NCBI GenBank assembly: GCA_002733505.1
Contig: NVVW01000008.1
Coordinates: 23,426 to 87,425, forward strand
DNA from: Methylophaga sp.
Lineage (GTDB): Bacteria; Pseudomonadota; Gammaproteobacteria; Nitrosococcales; Methylophagaceae
DNA: 64,000 nucleotides
Direction of reading: 5' to 3'
Shown here: positions 33,871-42,753 of the stretch, one piece after another
How positions within the stretch are numbered: the first letter of the stretch is position 1
How the letters are laid out: each line of letters starts with the position of its first letter
The notes under the pieces: generated by a model
Seen by the model: the letters and a program-made list of their open reading frames with translations, nothing else
Database searches by the model: none
What the model was told of the DNA's origin: nothing
Translations under genes and position numbers: made by a program

Positions 33871-34035
33871 CCTTATTTACTTACCCATGAAAAATACCCT
33901 CAACATGCCATTCCAAACACAACAAATGCACTTGATGGAGGTATATTTTCACCCTTAAAAACATTGCTCCGTGTTCACCTTGGGATCAGCAGAGAATTAA
34001 AAGAAAAGTTGATCGTATACTTGGAAAACCATTGA
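33871..34035 (+). pseudogene. C-terminal remnant of an insertion-sequence transposase
   Basis: The frame 33871-34035 encodes about 54 residues, ending in NTTNALDGGIFSPLKTLLRV and then HLGISRELKEKLIVYLENH. N-T-(T/N)-(A)-(L/I)-(D/E)-G-x-F-x-x-LK-x-LR-H-x-G-(L/I) is the usual C-terminus of a family of IS transposases, where the Glu or Asp is the last acid of the DDE triad. The N-terminal 80-90% is missing, and the ATG at 33841 lies inside the adjoining repeat, so it is not a native start. It is a dead fragment. The remaining bases to 34187 show no gene. Confidence 0.65.
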
Positions 34036-34187
34036 ATACTAGACTAAAAAAGACCCCGTTTTCACCATTAACTCTTTTTTTTCATAGTAATTTCTTGCCC
34101 TTAATAGGGTAATTGAAATTCTACTTTTAAGTGTTGTTATTTTTAGGGGAGATTACAGTCTTTAATCTTGGTAGTGACGATAAAGTG

Positions 34188-34709
34188 TTAGTTTTTTCGG
34201 TATTGCCAAGTAGGTTGCTGCTGGATATTAATAATATTGTGGTTAATTAGCCACTGTTTAGCATCAGCGGCATCGTTTTTAAACCACGCTTTGGCACTGC
34301 CTAATCGAAAGGTATAACCCCAGCTATCCATATCGGTCATCATTCTTTCTTTTCCTATGTTTGGCAAGTGATCTGCCAATAAGATTTGTAAATAACAGAC
34401 GCCATTCTCTTCATCATAATCGCCTTCGGCATCAGTATCCAATTTAATGCGTCTAGCTGGATCCATACAGATATAGTGACCTGATTCATGTAGGGCAGAG
34501 TGAACGGGTGTATCGTTGCGTAAATAGAGTGTGTTGCCAACTAAACCTGCCTCACGTTCACCAAAAAAACTTCCGGGTATGGATTCATTATCAGCCACGG
34601 GTTTAATTTTAATTCCGTAAGGGTTAAGTAGCGTGCTAAGTTGTTGTTGGCGTAGCGAGGTACAATTTAAAACATTAGTGGGATCGTCAGACACGGCGGG
34701 CATTGCCAA
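34188..34709 (-). CDS. Hypothetical protein with HExxH zinc-protease-like motif
   Basis: This 173-residue protein is not of a family I can name. Residues about 71-79 read ALHESGHYI, a match to HExxH zincin active sites. ENGVCYLQILLAD downstream could supply a third ligand (Glu or Asp) on a second helix. The sequence upstream (GSFFGEREAGLVGNTLYLR, then NDTPVHS) is also typical of a small metallopeptidase-like fold. It lacks a signal peptide. It overlaps the tcdA stop by 23 bp, so translation is coupled. It could be a protease or a degenerate relative; catalytic function is inference. Confidence 0.68.
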   Translation of the reverse strand: MAMPAVSDDPTNVLNCTSLRQQQLSTLLNPYGIKIKPVADNESIPGSFFGEREAGLVGNTLYLRNDTPVHSALHESGHYICMDPARRIKLDTDAEGDYDEENGVCYLQILLADHLPNIGKERMMTDMDSWGYTFRLGSAKAWFKNDAADAKQWLINHNIINIQQQPTWQYRKN

Positions 34710-35424
34710 TAATATAATTGGTCACCATGCCTGCGAGGGTTAGGCCGAAAATAGAGGGCATATAACTCATGGTGCCATTGACGGCACGGGGACGACCTCG
34801 ACTTACTTGTTCTGGTGGTAAGGCGGGAAGGGGAACTTCAATTGAATAAACGGTTTGAATGCCTTTGCCGACACCACGTTTACGTAAATGTTGGCGTAGT
34901 TGCTTGGCTAGTTTGCACATTGATGTATCCATAATATCGCCAGTGCGGATCAATGACGGATCGAGCTTGCCACCTGCACCCATGCTAGCAAAAATAGGCA
35001 TTTTATTGCGCCAGGCTGTTTCTATTAAGATGACTTTACTGCTCATGCTATCAATGGCATCGACGACCACATCAAATTCTTGGGATAACACGTCAGGGAT
35101 AGAGGTGGGCGTTAGAAATTCCGTATCAATGGTGACAATGCAGTCTGGATTAATATCTTTAATACGCTGCATCATCACTTCAACTTTGAGTTGACCAATG
35201 GTTGAGTTTAGCGCGATCAGTTGTCGGTTTATATTTGATGCTGAAACGACATCATGATCGATCAAGGTAAGCCGACCTACGCCCATTCTAGCCAGTGCTT
35301 CAGCGGTGAAAGAGCCAACGCCGCCCATGCCGGCAATAAGTACGTGGCTGGCTTGTAGGCGCTCGATGCCTTGATCGCCAATTAATATATGGGTACGTTC
35401 GAAGAGTGGATTAGCATTTGTCAT
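34687..35424 (-). CDS. tcdA: tRNA threonylcarbamoyladenosine dehydratase TcdA
   Basis: This 245-residue E1-like enzyme has the nucleotide-binding GMGGVGSFTAEALARMGVGR (about 30-49), LIDHDVVSASNINRQ, VDAIDSMSSKV and, near the end, SRGRPRAVNGTMSYMPSIFG. It cyclises t6A37 of tRNAs to ct6A with ATP, in the cytoplasm. The length matches the E. coli protein. It heads a two-gene transcript with the HExxH protein. The sulphur-transfer partners CsdA/CsdE are not nearby. Confidence 0.94.
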   Translation of the reverse strand: MTNANPLFERTHILIGDQGIERLQASHVLIAGMGGVGSFTAEALARMGVGRLTLIDHDVVSASNINRQLIALNSTIGQLKVEVMMQRIKDINPDCIVTIDTEFLTPTSIPDVLSQEFDVVVDAIDSMSSKVILIETAWRNKMPIFASMGAGGKLDPSLIRTGDIMDTSMCKLAKQLRQHLRKRGVGKGIQTVYSIEVPLPALPPEQVSRGRPRAVNGTMSYMPSIFGLTLAGMVTNYIIGNARRV

Positions 35425-35470
35425 AAGGTATTTTAACGTATGGTTAAATTACTTGGAAACTTATTTTTAT

Positions 35471-35502
35471 TACCCTTCGATAGGCTCAGCGCGAACGGTG
35501 AG
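35471..35502. repeat. CCTTCGATAGGCTCAGC dispersed repeat half-site
   Basis: TACCCTTCGATAGGCTCAGC continues GCGAACGG. CCTTCGAYAGGCTCAGNGCGAACGG is a short dispersed motif found in many gammaproteobacterial genomes. A single copy is visible in this window. Confidence 0.45.
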
Positions 35503-35534
35503 TACAATCTTAGTTAGGCTCTAAATTAAGGGTA

Positions 35535-35770
35535 GTCATCCCGGTGGGCTTTTTATCCGGGATCTATTGTCTTTACCTAGATTCTGACTAAGCTTGTGCT
35601 CAGCTTGACTGGGTAAACATGCCGAAACGAAGTAACCGTTAGGTTCAATGACAATTTATTTAGTATGGGCGTGTCAGCACCTTTCCAAGTAGTTTGGGCA
35701 AACTAGCTTACTTATTTTTTATAATACTCTTGCCCTGCTAGATTCCAGCTAAAAAGCCTACTGGAATGAC
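35535..35770. repeat. Composite GTCAT...ATGAC repeat cluster between tgpA and tcdA
   Basis: The region starts GTCATCCCGGTGGGCTTTTT and ends CTACTGGAATGAC. It holds the AAGCTTGTGCTCAGCTTGAC module at 35590 and an internal CAATGAC end at 35646-35652, so at least one whole copy plus part of another are present. It fills most of the 366-bp gap 35425-35790; no gene is visible. Confidence 0.65.
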
Positions 35771-35790
35771 GGGGAGATTTTAACCCCCCC

Positions 35791-37761
35791 TCATTTTTGT
35801 GGCTTAAATCTATTAACATATTGTTTTAATTGCTCTATTGACGCAGATTGATTGCCGTAATGCAAGTTAATATAGAGCTGTGTTATGTGATCTATTTCAA
35901 TAGCATTATCGGGATAATATTGTTTTAGTCTATTAGCAAAATCGAGCGGGCCTTCGCTTATGCCGCGTTCAAGCGCTACTCTATTACAGAATGTTTGATA
36001 AAGCCGCGCAATGGGATCGTGATGTTTGCGACGGTAAAAAATAAATAGACTGATAATCAGCAACACGATACTAATAGAAGCCACTAGCCAAGCCACCATT
36101 TTCTGCCAATCAGGGCTGGACATACCTAATTTGGCTAAAAATTCTTTTTGCAGTTTAGGGCCATAAGCTAAGATCCACTGGTTCCATTTATTATCGAGTG
36201 CATCTAAATTATTGCGTAGTGCTTGCCATAATTCAGCTAGCTTTTGGCTTTGAGCTATAAGCAAAGGCGAACGCATTGTTAGTGGCATCACCATGCTCAT
36301 GCCTTGTTCAATGCGTTCTTTTGATACCGCCGCTGTCGGATCGATGCGGATCCAACCTTTGCCTTGTATCCATACCTCAGTCCAGGCATGGGCATCACGT
36401 TGGCGGATAACTAAGACGTTATTAATAGGGTTTATTTCGCCGCCTTGATAACCCGTAACAACACGGGTGGGCACACCCGCAGCGCGCATTAATACGGTGA
36501 AACTGGCGGCATAGTGTTCACAAAACCCTCGGCGAGTTTCAAATAAAAACTGGTCAATAGTGTCGCCACTTAATGGCGTTGGGCTAAGCGTATAATAGAA
36601 ATCTTGTTGATTAAAATGATTGAGTGCAAGTTCAATTATTTCATGGGGATGGGTTGTTTGTTGCCGCCATTGCTGTGCCAGTTGTTGTGTTCGAGGGTGC
36701 TGATTTTCAGGTAGCTGCAGTGCTAGCTGAAGAAATTCATCATGGCCAGCATTTAGTGTGTATTGGGTTTGTGAGCTGAGTTGATATTGTATGCGTTGTT
36801 TGATGTTGTCATCACTACGCAACTGGCCATCTTGAGTAAAATGCGTTTTTTCATCAGTAGGTAGCTGAGTGGGAAAATCAAGAGCAAATAACCATTTATT
36901 ATTGTGTGCTTCTAGGGTTGTACTATAGCGATATATTTCACCTGAACTTACAATTTCTGGCGGGTTTGCGGTGTATTGTTTTTCATCAAGCGCTGTCCAT
37001 GTTGTGCCATCGGTGTGCCACAGCACGGGACCGCGCCAATATAAGCTAGATTGCGTAGGTATTTTGTCTGCAAACTCGACTCTAAAAGCGATTTCATCAG
37101 ATTGGATAAGCTGGCTTATTTTGCCAAGGGTCATACTATCATCAATGCCTGTTTTGGCATTATAGGCATCATCCGGCAAGCCCCATAATGGCCCTGCGAT
37201 CCGTGGAAACAAGACAAACAGTAATATCATCAATGGCACCGCTTGCAATAACATTTTGCCCGCTAATTTAAGCTTGAACTTAGTGTGTATCGATTGAGTA
37301 AGATCGTTAAGGCTAATGAGGCTGGCGGTCATAATAATGACCACGACAAACATCAATGCGGCCGTGCCGATGCTTTGTGAATAGAAAAAGTTAGTTACGA
37401 CAAGGAAATAACCTAAAAAACTACTAAGATAAAAATCACGGCTGGAGCGTATTTCAGTGACTTTAATGCCCAACATAACGGTGAGTAAGGCCACCCCCGC
37501 ATCACGACCAATCAAATTTCCGTAGTGTAATAACAGTAAGGTAACGGCAAATGCCGCAATGCTCAGTTGCAGCCAGCGTTGCTTTTTATACCGTTTAGAG
37601 GGCAACGGCCATGCGCGCCAGATATTCATACAGCGCCAGCCAATCATCGCCAGAAAAATAATCGCTACCCAGATGGGCTGATAATAAAAATGGGGTAGGG
37701 CGCCCAATGTTAGCCCCAGCATTAGCCACAGCAAAGACCTATTGGATGGTGCGTTATTCAT
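35791..37761 (-). CDS. tgpA: Transglutaminase-like protease TgpA family membrane protein
   Basis: This 656-residue protein has about six N-terminal membrane helices (to about residue 195), a periplasmic transglutaminase core, another helix near 555-575 and a cytoplasmic DUF4129-like tail. The catalytic triad is visible: Cys in RRGFCEHYAAS (about 412), His in RDAHAWTEVW (about 457) and Asp in RIDPTAA (about 472). TgpA proteins occur as the last gene of MoxR-DUF58 operons and are needed for growth in Pseudomonas; the substrate is unknown. Its start overlaps the DUF58 stop by eight bases. Confidence 0.92.
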   Translation of the reverse strand: MNNAPSNRSLLWLMLGLTLGALPHFYYQPIWVAIIFLAMIGWRCMNIWRAWPLPSKRYKKQRWLQLSIAAFAVTLLLLHYGNLIGRDAGVALLTVMLGIKVTEIRSSRDFYLSSFLGYFLVVTNFFYSQSIGTAALMFVVVIIMTASLISLNDLTQSIHTKFKLKLAGKMLLQAVPLMILLFVLFPRIAGPLWGLPDDAYNAKTGIDDSMTLGKISQLIQSDEIAFRVEFADKIPTQSSLYWRGPVLWHTDGTTWTALDEKQYTANPPEIVSSGEIYRYSTTLEAHNNKWLFALDFPTQLPTDEKTHFTQDGQLRSDDNIKQRIQYQLSSQTQYTLNAGHDEFLQLALQLPENQHPRTQQLAQQWRQQTTHPHEIIELALNHFNQQDFYYTLSPTPLSGDTIDQFLFETRRGFCEHYAASFTVLMRAAGVPTRVVTGYQGGEINPINNVLVIRQRDAHAWTEVWIQGKGWIRIDPTAAVSKERIEQGMSMVMPLTMRSPLLIAQSQKLAELWQALRNNLDALDNKWNQWILAYGPKLQKEFLAKLGMSSPDWQKMVAWLVASISIVLLIISLFIFYRRKHHDPIARLYQTFCNRVALERGISEGPLDFANRLKQYYPDNAIEIDHITQLYINLHYGNQSASIEQLKQYVNRFKPQK

Positions 37762-38719
37762 ACAATGCTAATGCGGTTAAGCAGCGATGGCGATGCGTCT
37801 CACCATGACCAAAAGGAATGCTGTTATTTGGCAAGCTGAGACTATAAGACATGCCGGATGATTCAGCTTGTAATACCCATTTACATAGCTGTGATAAGCG
37901 CGCTTCAACATTGTTAATTTGTGACACATCTTGCCAGTTAATCGCTAGCTGCCCGCCTTGTAATGTGCTAAATTGTTTGGTGCGTAATACGTCATCACGC
38001 GCCATTGCTTTCCATGCAATAGCATGAATAGGATCGCCCGTTCTATATCGATTAAACCCTGCAAAATCATCGGTACCTTGCTGCTGTTGGCTGTTTAGTT
38101 TTTGCCCTTGTGCTGTCGCGTCAGGTAATGGCAATGTACCTTCGGGCTTGGGGTAAACCAGCGCAGCGTAGTTATTGGGGAAATAACCCCATGTCGAATA
38201 CAAGCCCAGTGGAAATTGGCTAGCAATGCGAATTTTACCTAGTGTGTATTTGCCGCGCTGTTGACTAGGGAGGGAATATGAAAATCGCGTAGTATGCTGC
38301 GCTGTTAATGGTGATAATTGTTGTGGGTGAAGATAACCGGATAAGCTGCGAAAAGGGTTCCATGATTTCGATGTTTCTTGCTTGCTACTGATTTCAATAT
38401 GATAACTATCGAAGTGTGATTGATTATCAAACACTAAACTGAAAATAATAGCTTGGCCACAAAAAACAGGTTTTGTAGTCGCCTGTGTCAGTTCAATTTT
38501 GGCTAGGTTACGGTAGGTATGTAACATCGCAACCAGCCCTAAACTACCCAGTAAAAAAGCTAAAACATGTCCTAAACTATTACTGTAATTAATTGCGCCG
38601 AGCAATATTAAAATTAAAAATGCAGCATAGAGCAAACCAAAGCGGGTGGGGATGATAAATATTCGTCGCCCACGCAGTTGCTTAAAGCGTTGATACAGTT
38701 GACTTAGTGGCTGAGCCAT
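37754..38719 (-). CDS. DUF58 (YeaD2-like) membrane-anchored protein
   Basis: This 321-residue protein has two hydrophobic helices near residues 25-65. The DUF58 core follows, with GTDDFAGFNRYRTGDPIHAI and AWKAMARDDVLRTKQF, the RxYxxGDxxxxIxWKxxAR signature. The family is linked to von Willebrand-type domains and acts with MoxR AAA ATPases. It lies between moxR (14 bp gap) and tgpA (8 bp overlap), a conserved three-gene set. Confidence 0.9.
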   Translation of the reverse strand: MAQPLSQLYQRFKQLRGRRIFIIPTRFGLLYAAFLILILLGAINYSNSLGHVLAFLLGSLGLVAMLHTYRNLAKIELTQATTKPVFCGQAIIFSLVFDNQSHFDSYHIEISSKQETSKSWNPFRSLSGYLHPQQLSPLTAQHTTRFSYSLPSQQRGKYTLGKIRIASQFPLGLYSTWGYFPNNYAALVYPKPEGTLPLPDATAQGQKLNSQQQQGTDDFAGFNRYRTGDPIHAIAWKAMARDDVLRTKQFSTLQGGQLAINWQDVSQINNVEARLSQLCKWVLQAESSGMSYSLSLPNNSIPFGHGETHRHRCLTALALYE

Positions 38720-38733
38720 AATTTAGCTAAAAA

Positions 38734-39651
38734 TTAAGGAATGGCAACGTGAGAAATTAATTCTGCAACCACATCGCGATCTAAATAGGCATCACGTGTT
38801 TGCAGACGATGATTCACAATACTGGCAATAACGGCTTGCACATCCTCAGGTAATACTTGTTGCCGCCCTGCGATTAATGCCCATGCTTGAGCAGCGCGCA
38901 ACATGCCTAAGCCTGCACGGGGTGACAAGCCAAAGTGGAATAGATCTGAATTGCGGGTATGTTCAAGTAATTGCTGGATATAATCAATAATTGCAGCAGA
39001 AGTATGAATGTTTTCAACTTCAGTTTGAATAGTGAGTAATTGTTCCGGTGAAATAACGGCCTGTAGTTGCTTTAATTTATCTCGACTATTCTGACCTAGT
39101 AATAATTGCCGTTCAGCGTGTGCATCGGGATAGCCTATTTTAATACGCATCAAAAATCGGTCGAGTTGGGATTCTGGCAACGGGAAAGTGCCAATTTGGT
39201 TGGATGGATTTTGAGTGGCGATCACAAAAAAAGGTTCAACTAAATCGTAGGTTTCACCTTCAATACTTATTTGACGTTCTTCCATTGCTTCAAGCAAGGC
39301 GCTTTGAGTGCGCGGTGTAGTACGATTAATTTCATCAGTCAATAATAGTTGGCAGAAAATAGGGCCTTTATGAAAAGTAAATTGCTGGGTTTTTCGGTCA
39401 AAAACAGATACACCTAAAATATCAGCCGGTAACATATCACTGGTAAATTGAACCCGCTGAAATGACAAGCCTAAAGTGCTGGCAAGGCTATGAGCCAAAG
39501 TGGTTTTGCCCACACCAGGCACATCTTCTATTAATAAATGTCCTTTAGCTAATAAACACGCTAAGGCAAGTTTTGTTATCTGTTCTTTGCCAAGAATAAT
39601 GTCATTAAGGGTGTCAAGTATAGCTTTTATCGCGTTTGCAGTTGATGCCAT
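38734..39651 (-). CDS. MoxR family AAA+ ATPase
   Basis: This 305-residue protein has Walker A GVPGVGKTTLAH-type sequence (EDVPGVGKTTLAHSL, about 38-52), Walker B LLTDEINRTTPRTQSALLEA and sensor 1 FVIATQNPSNQIG, with a lid domain to the end (FGLSPRAGLGMLRAAQAWAL). MoxR ATPases act as chaperones that mature or insert cofactors into partner complexes. It is the first gene of the moxR-DUF58-tgpA operon. The client is unknown. A 163-bp MITE-like element lies 63 bp upstream and may contain or displace its promoter. Confidence 0.93.
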   Translation of the reverse strand: MASTANAIKAILDTLNDIILGKEQITKLALACLLAKGHLLIEDVPGVGKTTLAHSLASTLGLSFQRVQFTSDMLPADILGVSVFDRKTQQFTFHKGPIFCQLLLTDEINRTTPRTQSALLEAMEERQISIEGETYDLVEPFFVIATQNPSNQIGTFPLPESQLDRFLMRIKIGYPDAHAERQLLLGQNSRDKLKQLQAVISPEQLLTIQTEVENIHTSAAIIDYIQQLLEHTRNSDLFHFGLSPRAGLGMLRAAQAWALIAGRQQVLPEDVQAVIASIVNHRLQTRDAYLDRDVVAELISHVAIP

Positions 39652-39714
39652 TAAGTTGTCCTTACAGAATAAGCGTAACTAATACAAAAGATCTCACGGA
39701 ATTGTCTCATATTT

Positions 39715-39877
39715 TATACCCGTTATCATTCAAAATGCAGATTTTTAGCACGCATACTGGATGTGCTAGCTGCGTTATAATAGTGAGCAATAGAATAACT
39801 ATTACATCACTATTATGCCTTGCTATCTCATCCATTATACGCACCAAAAAACCGCATTTTGAATGATAACGGGTATA
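39715..39877. mobile_element. 163-bp MITE-like element, copy B, with perfect ends
   Basis: The first 24 bp (39715-39738, TATACCCGTTATCATTCAAA plus ATGC) and the last 24 bp (39854-39877) are perfect inverse complements. The interior aligns throughout with copy A at 24361-24523, and both copies are exactly 163 bp. There is no coding capacity. Several small ORFs here read through the palindrome and are not genes. No clear target duplication was seen. It is the best-preserved copy in the window. Confidence 0.88.
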
Positions 39878-40120
39878 TTGCACTAGAAATACCAATAAAT
39901 AACGGTTTTATTGCTTTGTTTGAAGAGGTATTATTCAGGCTGCATTTTAGATTAGTAGTTGTCACTAAAGATAATAATTTCTTGGTCGATATGCTTGAGT
40001 AATTATTAAGGTGTGGTTTCACAATTAGTTAACAAAATACCCCACCAAAAAATGGTTAAATTGATTTAGATTAACTTTTCCGCTAATATTTTTAATATCT
40101 ACTGTAAACAGGAGCAGACA

Positions 40121-42736
40121 ATTAAAGCCGTTGACATTTTTCCATGGCATAACAATTTCGAGACCGGGGTTGCTGAAATAGATGAACAGCATCAAATGTT
40201 GGCTAAATTAATAAATCAATTTGCTAACCACCTTGATAATAATTCAAATCTTAAATCGTTAAATAAGACTTTTGCCAAGCTAACCGATTATGCCTTGTAT
40301 CACTTTCAATTTAAAGAGAGTATGTGGGAAGAGTGCTTTGTTGCTGAATTTGACTTAAAGAACCATAAAAATGCGCACGCAGACTTTATTTCAAACATAA
40401 CTGTATTAAGAGAACAAGCAGAATTTAAGCCTATTCAAGAAACTGTTGAGAACACCTTATCTTTTCTAACACACTGGTTAGTCGATCATATACTAGACAG
40501 CGGCGATATGATGAGTAAAGTTATTTTAGCTAAGCAGGCGGGGCTGCCCTTAGAGCCAGTGCAGAAAGACACAAGGAGTGCAGTGAAGGCAGTGAAGGAG
40601 CTTGCAGTTGCTATGCAGGGATATTTTTGCGACCGCACGATTGCATTAAAGCGAGAAATAAACAGTCATAAAAAAACAGCAAAAAAACTTCGAATTACCT
40701 CCCAAATATTTAATAATAGCAATGACGGTATTGTAATAACGAGTGCTAATAAAGTAATTATCGATGTAAACCCTGCCTTTTGTAATATCACCGGTTACAG
40801 TCGCGAACAAGTTATTGGGAAAAATCCTCGAATACTTAGTTCAGGCAAGCAGGGACGGGACTTCTATATCAATATGTGGCAACAACTTGATAAAAAAGGA
40901 TATTGGCAAGGCGAAATCTGGAACCGAAAAAAGGGGGGTGAGCTTTATGCCGAAATACTGTCCATAACGGCACTAAAAGATGACCAAGCTAATGTAATTA
41001 ATTATGTAGGTTTGTTTACAGATATTACACAACTCAAAGATCAGCAACAACAACTTGACCTAATGGCACACTATGATCTACTCACTGGTTTGCCCAACCG
41101 TATTTTATTTGCTGATCGGTTTCATCAAGCGGTTCACCACAGTAAACGCACTAATACGCAGCTGGCGATTTGTTTGTTTGATTTAGATAACTTCAAACCG
41201 GTGAATGATAATTTTGGTCATGAAGTGGGCGAGCAGATCCTTGTTGAAGTAGCCAGTCGAATTACCGCTTGTATCAGAGAAGAGGACACCGTCTCTCGCC
41301 GAGGAGGGGATGAATTTACCCTGTTGCTGGCTGATGTTGAATCCTTTAATCAATGTGAGAAAGTGATACAACGAATTCATTATTCTGTTGCCCAGCCTTA
41401 TAAGATTGATGGTGTTTTACACAAAATAACGGCTTCCAGTGGTGTAACCCTATATCCAGATGATGATGGTGATATTGATATATTACTTCGCCATGCTGAC
41501 CAAGCAATGTATCAAGCTAAAATTGAGGGTAAACATTCTTACCAATTATTTAATTCTAAACAAAATAAACAGGTTGTAGAAAAGAGGCATCAATTAGATA
41601 ATATTAAACAGGCCTTAATAAATGAGGAATTTAGTTTATATTATCAACCTAAAGTGAATATGAGAACCGGTAATGTATATGGTGCTGAAGCATTAATCCG
41701 TTGGCAACACCCAGAAAAAGGGCTTATTCCCCCCTTAGATTTCCTGCCATTAATTGATGGCACTGACTTAGAACTTGAACTAGGTGACTGGGTTATAAGA
41801 GAAGCTATTGAGCAAGTTAACACTTGGAACAAGCAAGGTATTAAGCTTGAAATTAGTATCAACATTGCACCCCATCATTTGCAGTCAAATACATTCATTG
41901 CCCAGCTTGGTGAAATATTAAACAAATACCCGGCTATAGATAGTCAATCAATACAACTGGAAATTTTAGAAAGTAGTGCCTTAGGCGATCTAAAGATGAT
42001 TAGTAATATTATCAAAGAGTGCCAAAATAACTTAGGCATTAATATTGCTCTAGATGACTTTGGCACGGGTTACTCTTCACTCACTCACTTAAGACGACTA
42101 CCAGTAAATATCATTAAAATAGATCAAAGCTTTGTTAGAGATCTGTTAGATGATCCCGATGACTATGCCATTATTGACGGCATAATAGGTCTTGCTGATT
42201 CGTTTAATCGAGACATCATAGCAGAAGGCGTTGAAACGACTACCCATGGTTCGATGTTGCAAGCCATGGGTTGTGAAAAGGCGCAGGGATATGGCATCGC
42301 CAGACCTATGCCTGCTATCAATATCCCTAAATGGCTGGCTAATTACGTGCCTAACCAACAGTGGTTGGCTTACGGAAATAAATACCGCTCAATGAAAGAA
42401 AACAAATTGGAGTTATTTCGATTAACTGCTGAATGGTGGAAAAACAGCTTTATTCAAGGTATCCAGCAGGCGCCACAGCAAGGTGATGAACATTGGCCAG
42501 TAATGAATAGTACACAGTGTCATTGTGGTATGTGGATCAAGCGCGCAATCAAGGAGCAATTATTTGACAAAGAAAGTTTAGTGCGCTTGGAGCTGATCCA
42601 TGAAGAATTATATATGATAGCGCGTACTTTATTGCTCGAATATCAAAGTGGTAATGTTGAAGCTGCGAGAGCAGGGCTTAATGGCTTTCAATCCACCTTT
42701 AATAAAATGAGTTCTATATTTGATAATGTTCATTAG
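40121..42736 (+). CDS. Hemerythrin-like/PAS/GGDEF/EAL c-di-GMP protein with CZB-like tail; probable ATT start
   Basis: About 871 residues. Domains in order: hemerythrin-like (about 5-140), PAS (about 190-305), GGDEF (about 325-485, intact SRRGGDEFTLL), EAL (about 500-745, GAEALIRW and DDFGTGYSSLTHLRRLP) and a CZB-like tail (about 760-865, TQCHCGMWIK). The first ATG (40196) would remove W9, D21 and H24 of FPWHNNFETGVAEIDEQHQ, the conserved hemerythrin start. Upstream in frame there is no ATG, GTG or TTG before a stop, but ATT 40121 lies six bases after AGGAG. In the hemerythrin part the carboxylate ligands are displaced: HFQFKE has Lys where HxxxE needs Glu, and HILDSGD has its Asp one residue late, so iron binding is uncertain. 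The CZB ligand set is also incomplete. Both c-di-GMP domains look active. Confidence 0.85.
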   Translation: MKAVDIFPWHNNFETGVAEIDEQHQMLAKLINQFANHLDNNSNLKSLNKTFAKLTDYALYHFQFKESMWEECFVAEFDLKNHKNAHADFISNITVLREQAEFKPIQETVENTLSFLTHWLVDHILDSGDMMSKVILAKQAGLPLEPVQKDTRSAVKAVKELAVAMQGYFCDRTIALKREINSHKKTAKKLRITSQIFNNSNDGIVITSANKVIIDVNPAFCNITGYSREQVIGKNPRILSSGKQGRDFYINMWQQLDKKGYWQGEIWNRKKGGELYAEILSITALKDDQANVINYVGLFTDITQLKDQQQQLDLMAHYDLLTGLPNRILFADRFHQAVHHSKRTNTQLAICLFDLDNFKPVNDNFGHEVGEQILVEVASRITACIREEDTVSRRGGDEFTLLLADVESFNQCEKVIQRIHYSVAQPYKIDGVLHKITASSGVTLYPDDDGDIDILLRHADQAMYQAKIEGKHSYQLFNSKQNKQVVEKRHQLDNIKQALINEEFSLYYQPKVNMRTGNVYGAEALIRWQHPEKGLIPPLDFLPLIDGTDLELELGDWVIREAIEQVNTWNKQGIKLEISINIAPHHLQSNTFIAQLGEILNKYPAIDSQSIQLEILESSALGDLKMISNIIKECQNNLGINIALDDFGTGYSSLTHLRRLPVNIIKIDQSFVRDLLDDPDDYAIIDGIIGLADSFNRDIIAEGVETTTHGSMLQAMGCEKAQGYGIARPMPAINIPKWLANYVPNQQWLAYGNKYRSMKENKLELFRLTAEWWKNSFIQGIQQAPQQGDEHWPVMNSTQCHCGMWIKRAIKEQLFDKESLVRLELIHEELYMIARTLLLEYQSGNVEAARAGLNGFQSTFNKMSSIFDNVH

Positions 42737-42753
42737 ATTGACAAGTATTATGG

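Noticed and set aside
39707..40022. Short ORFs on both strands through the 163-bp element.
   Set aside because: They read palindromic repeat sequence and resemble nothing; similar peptides from both strands follow from the inverted repeats.
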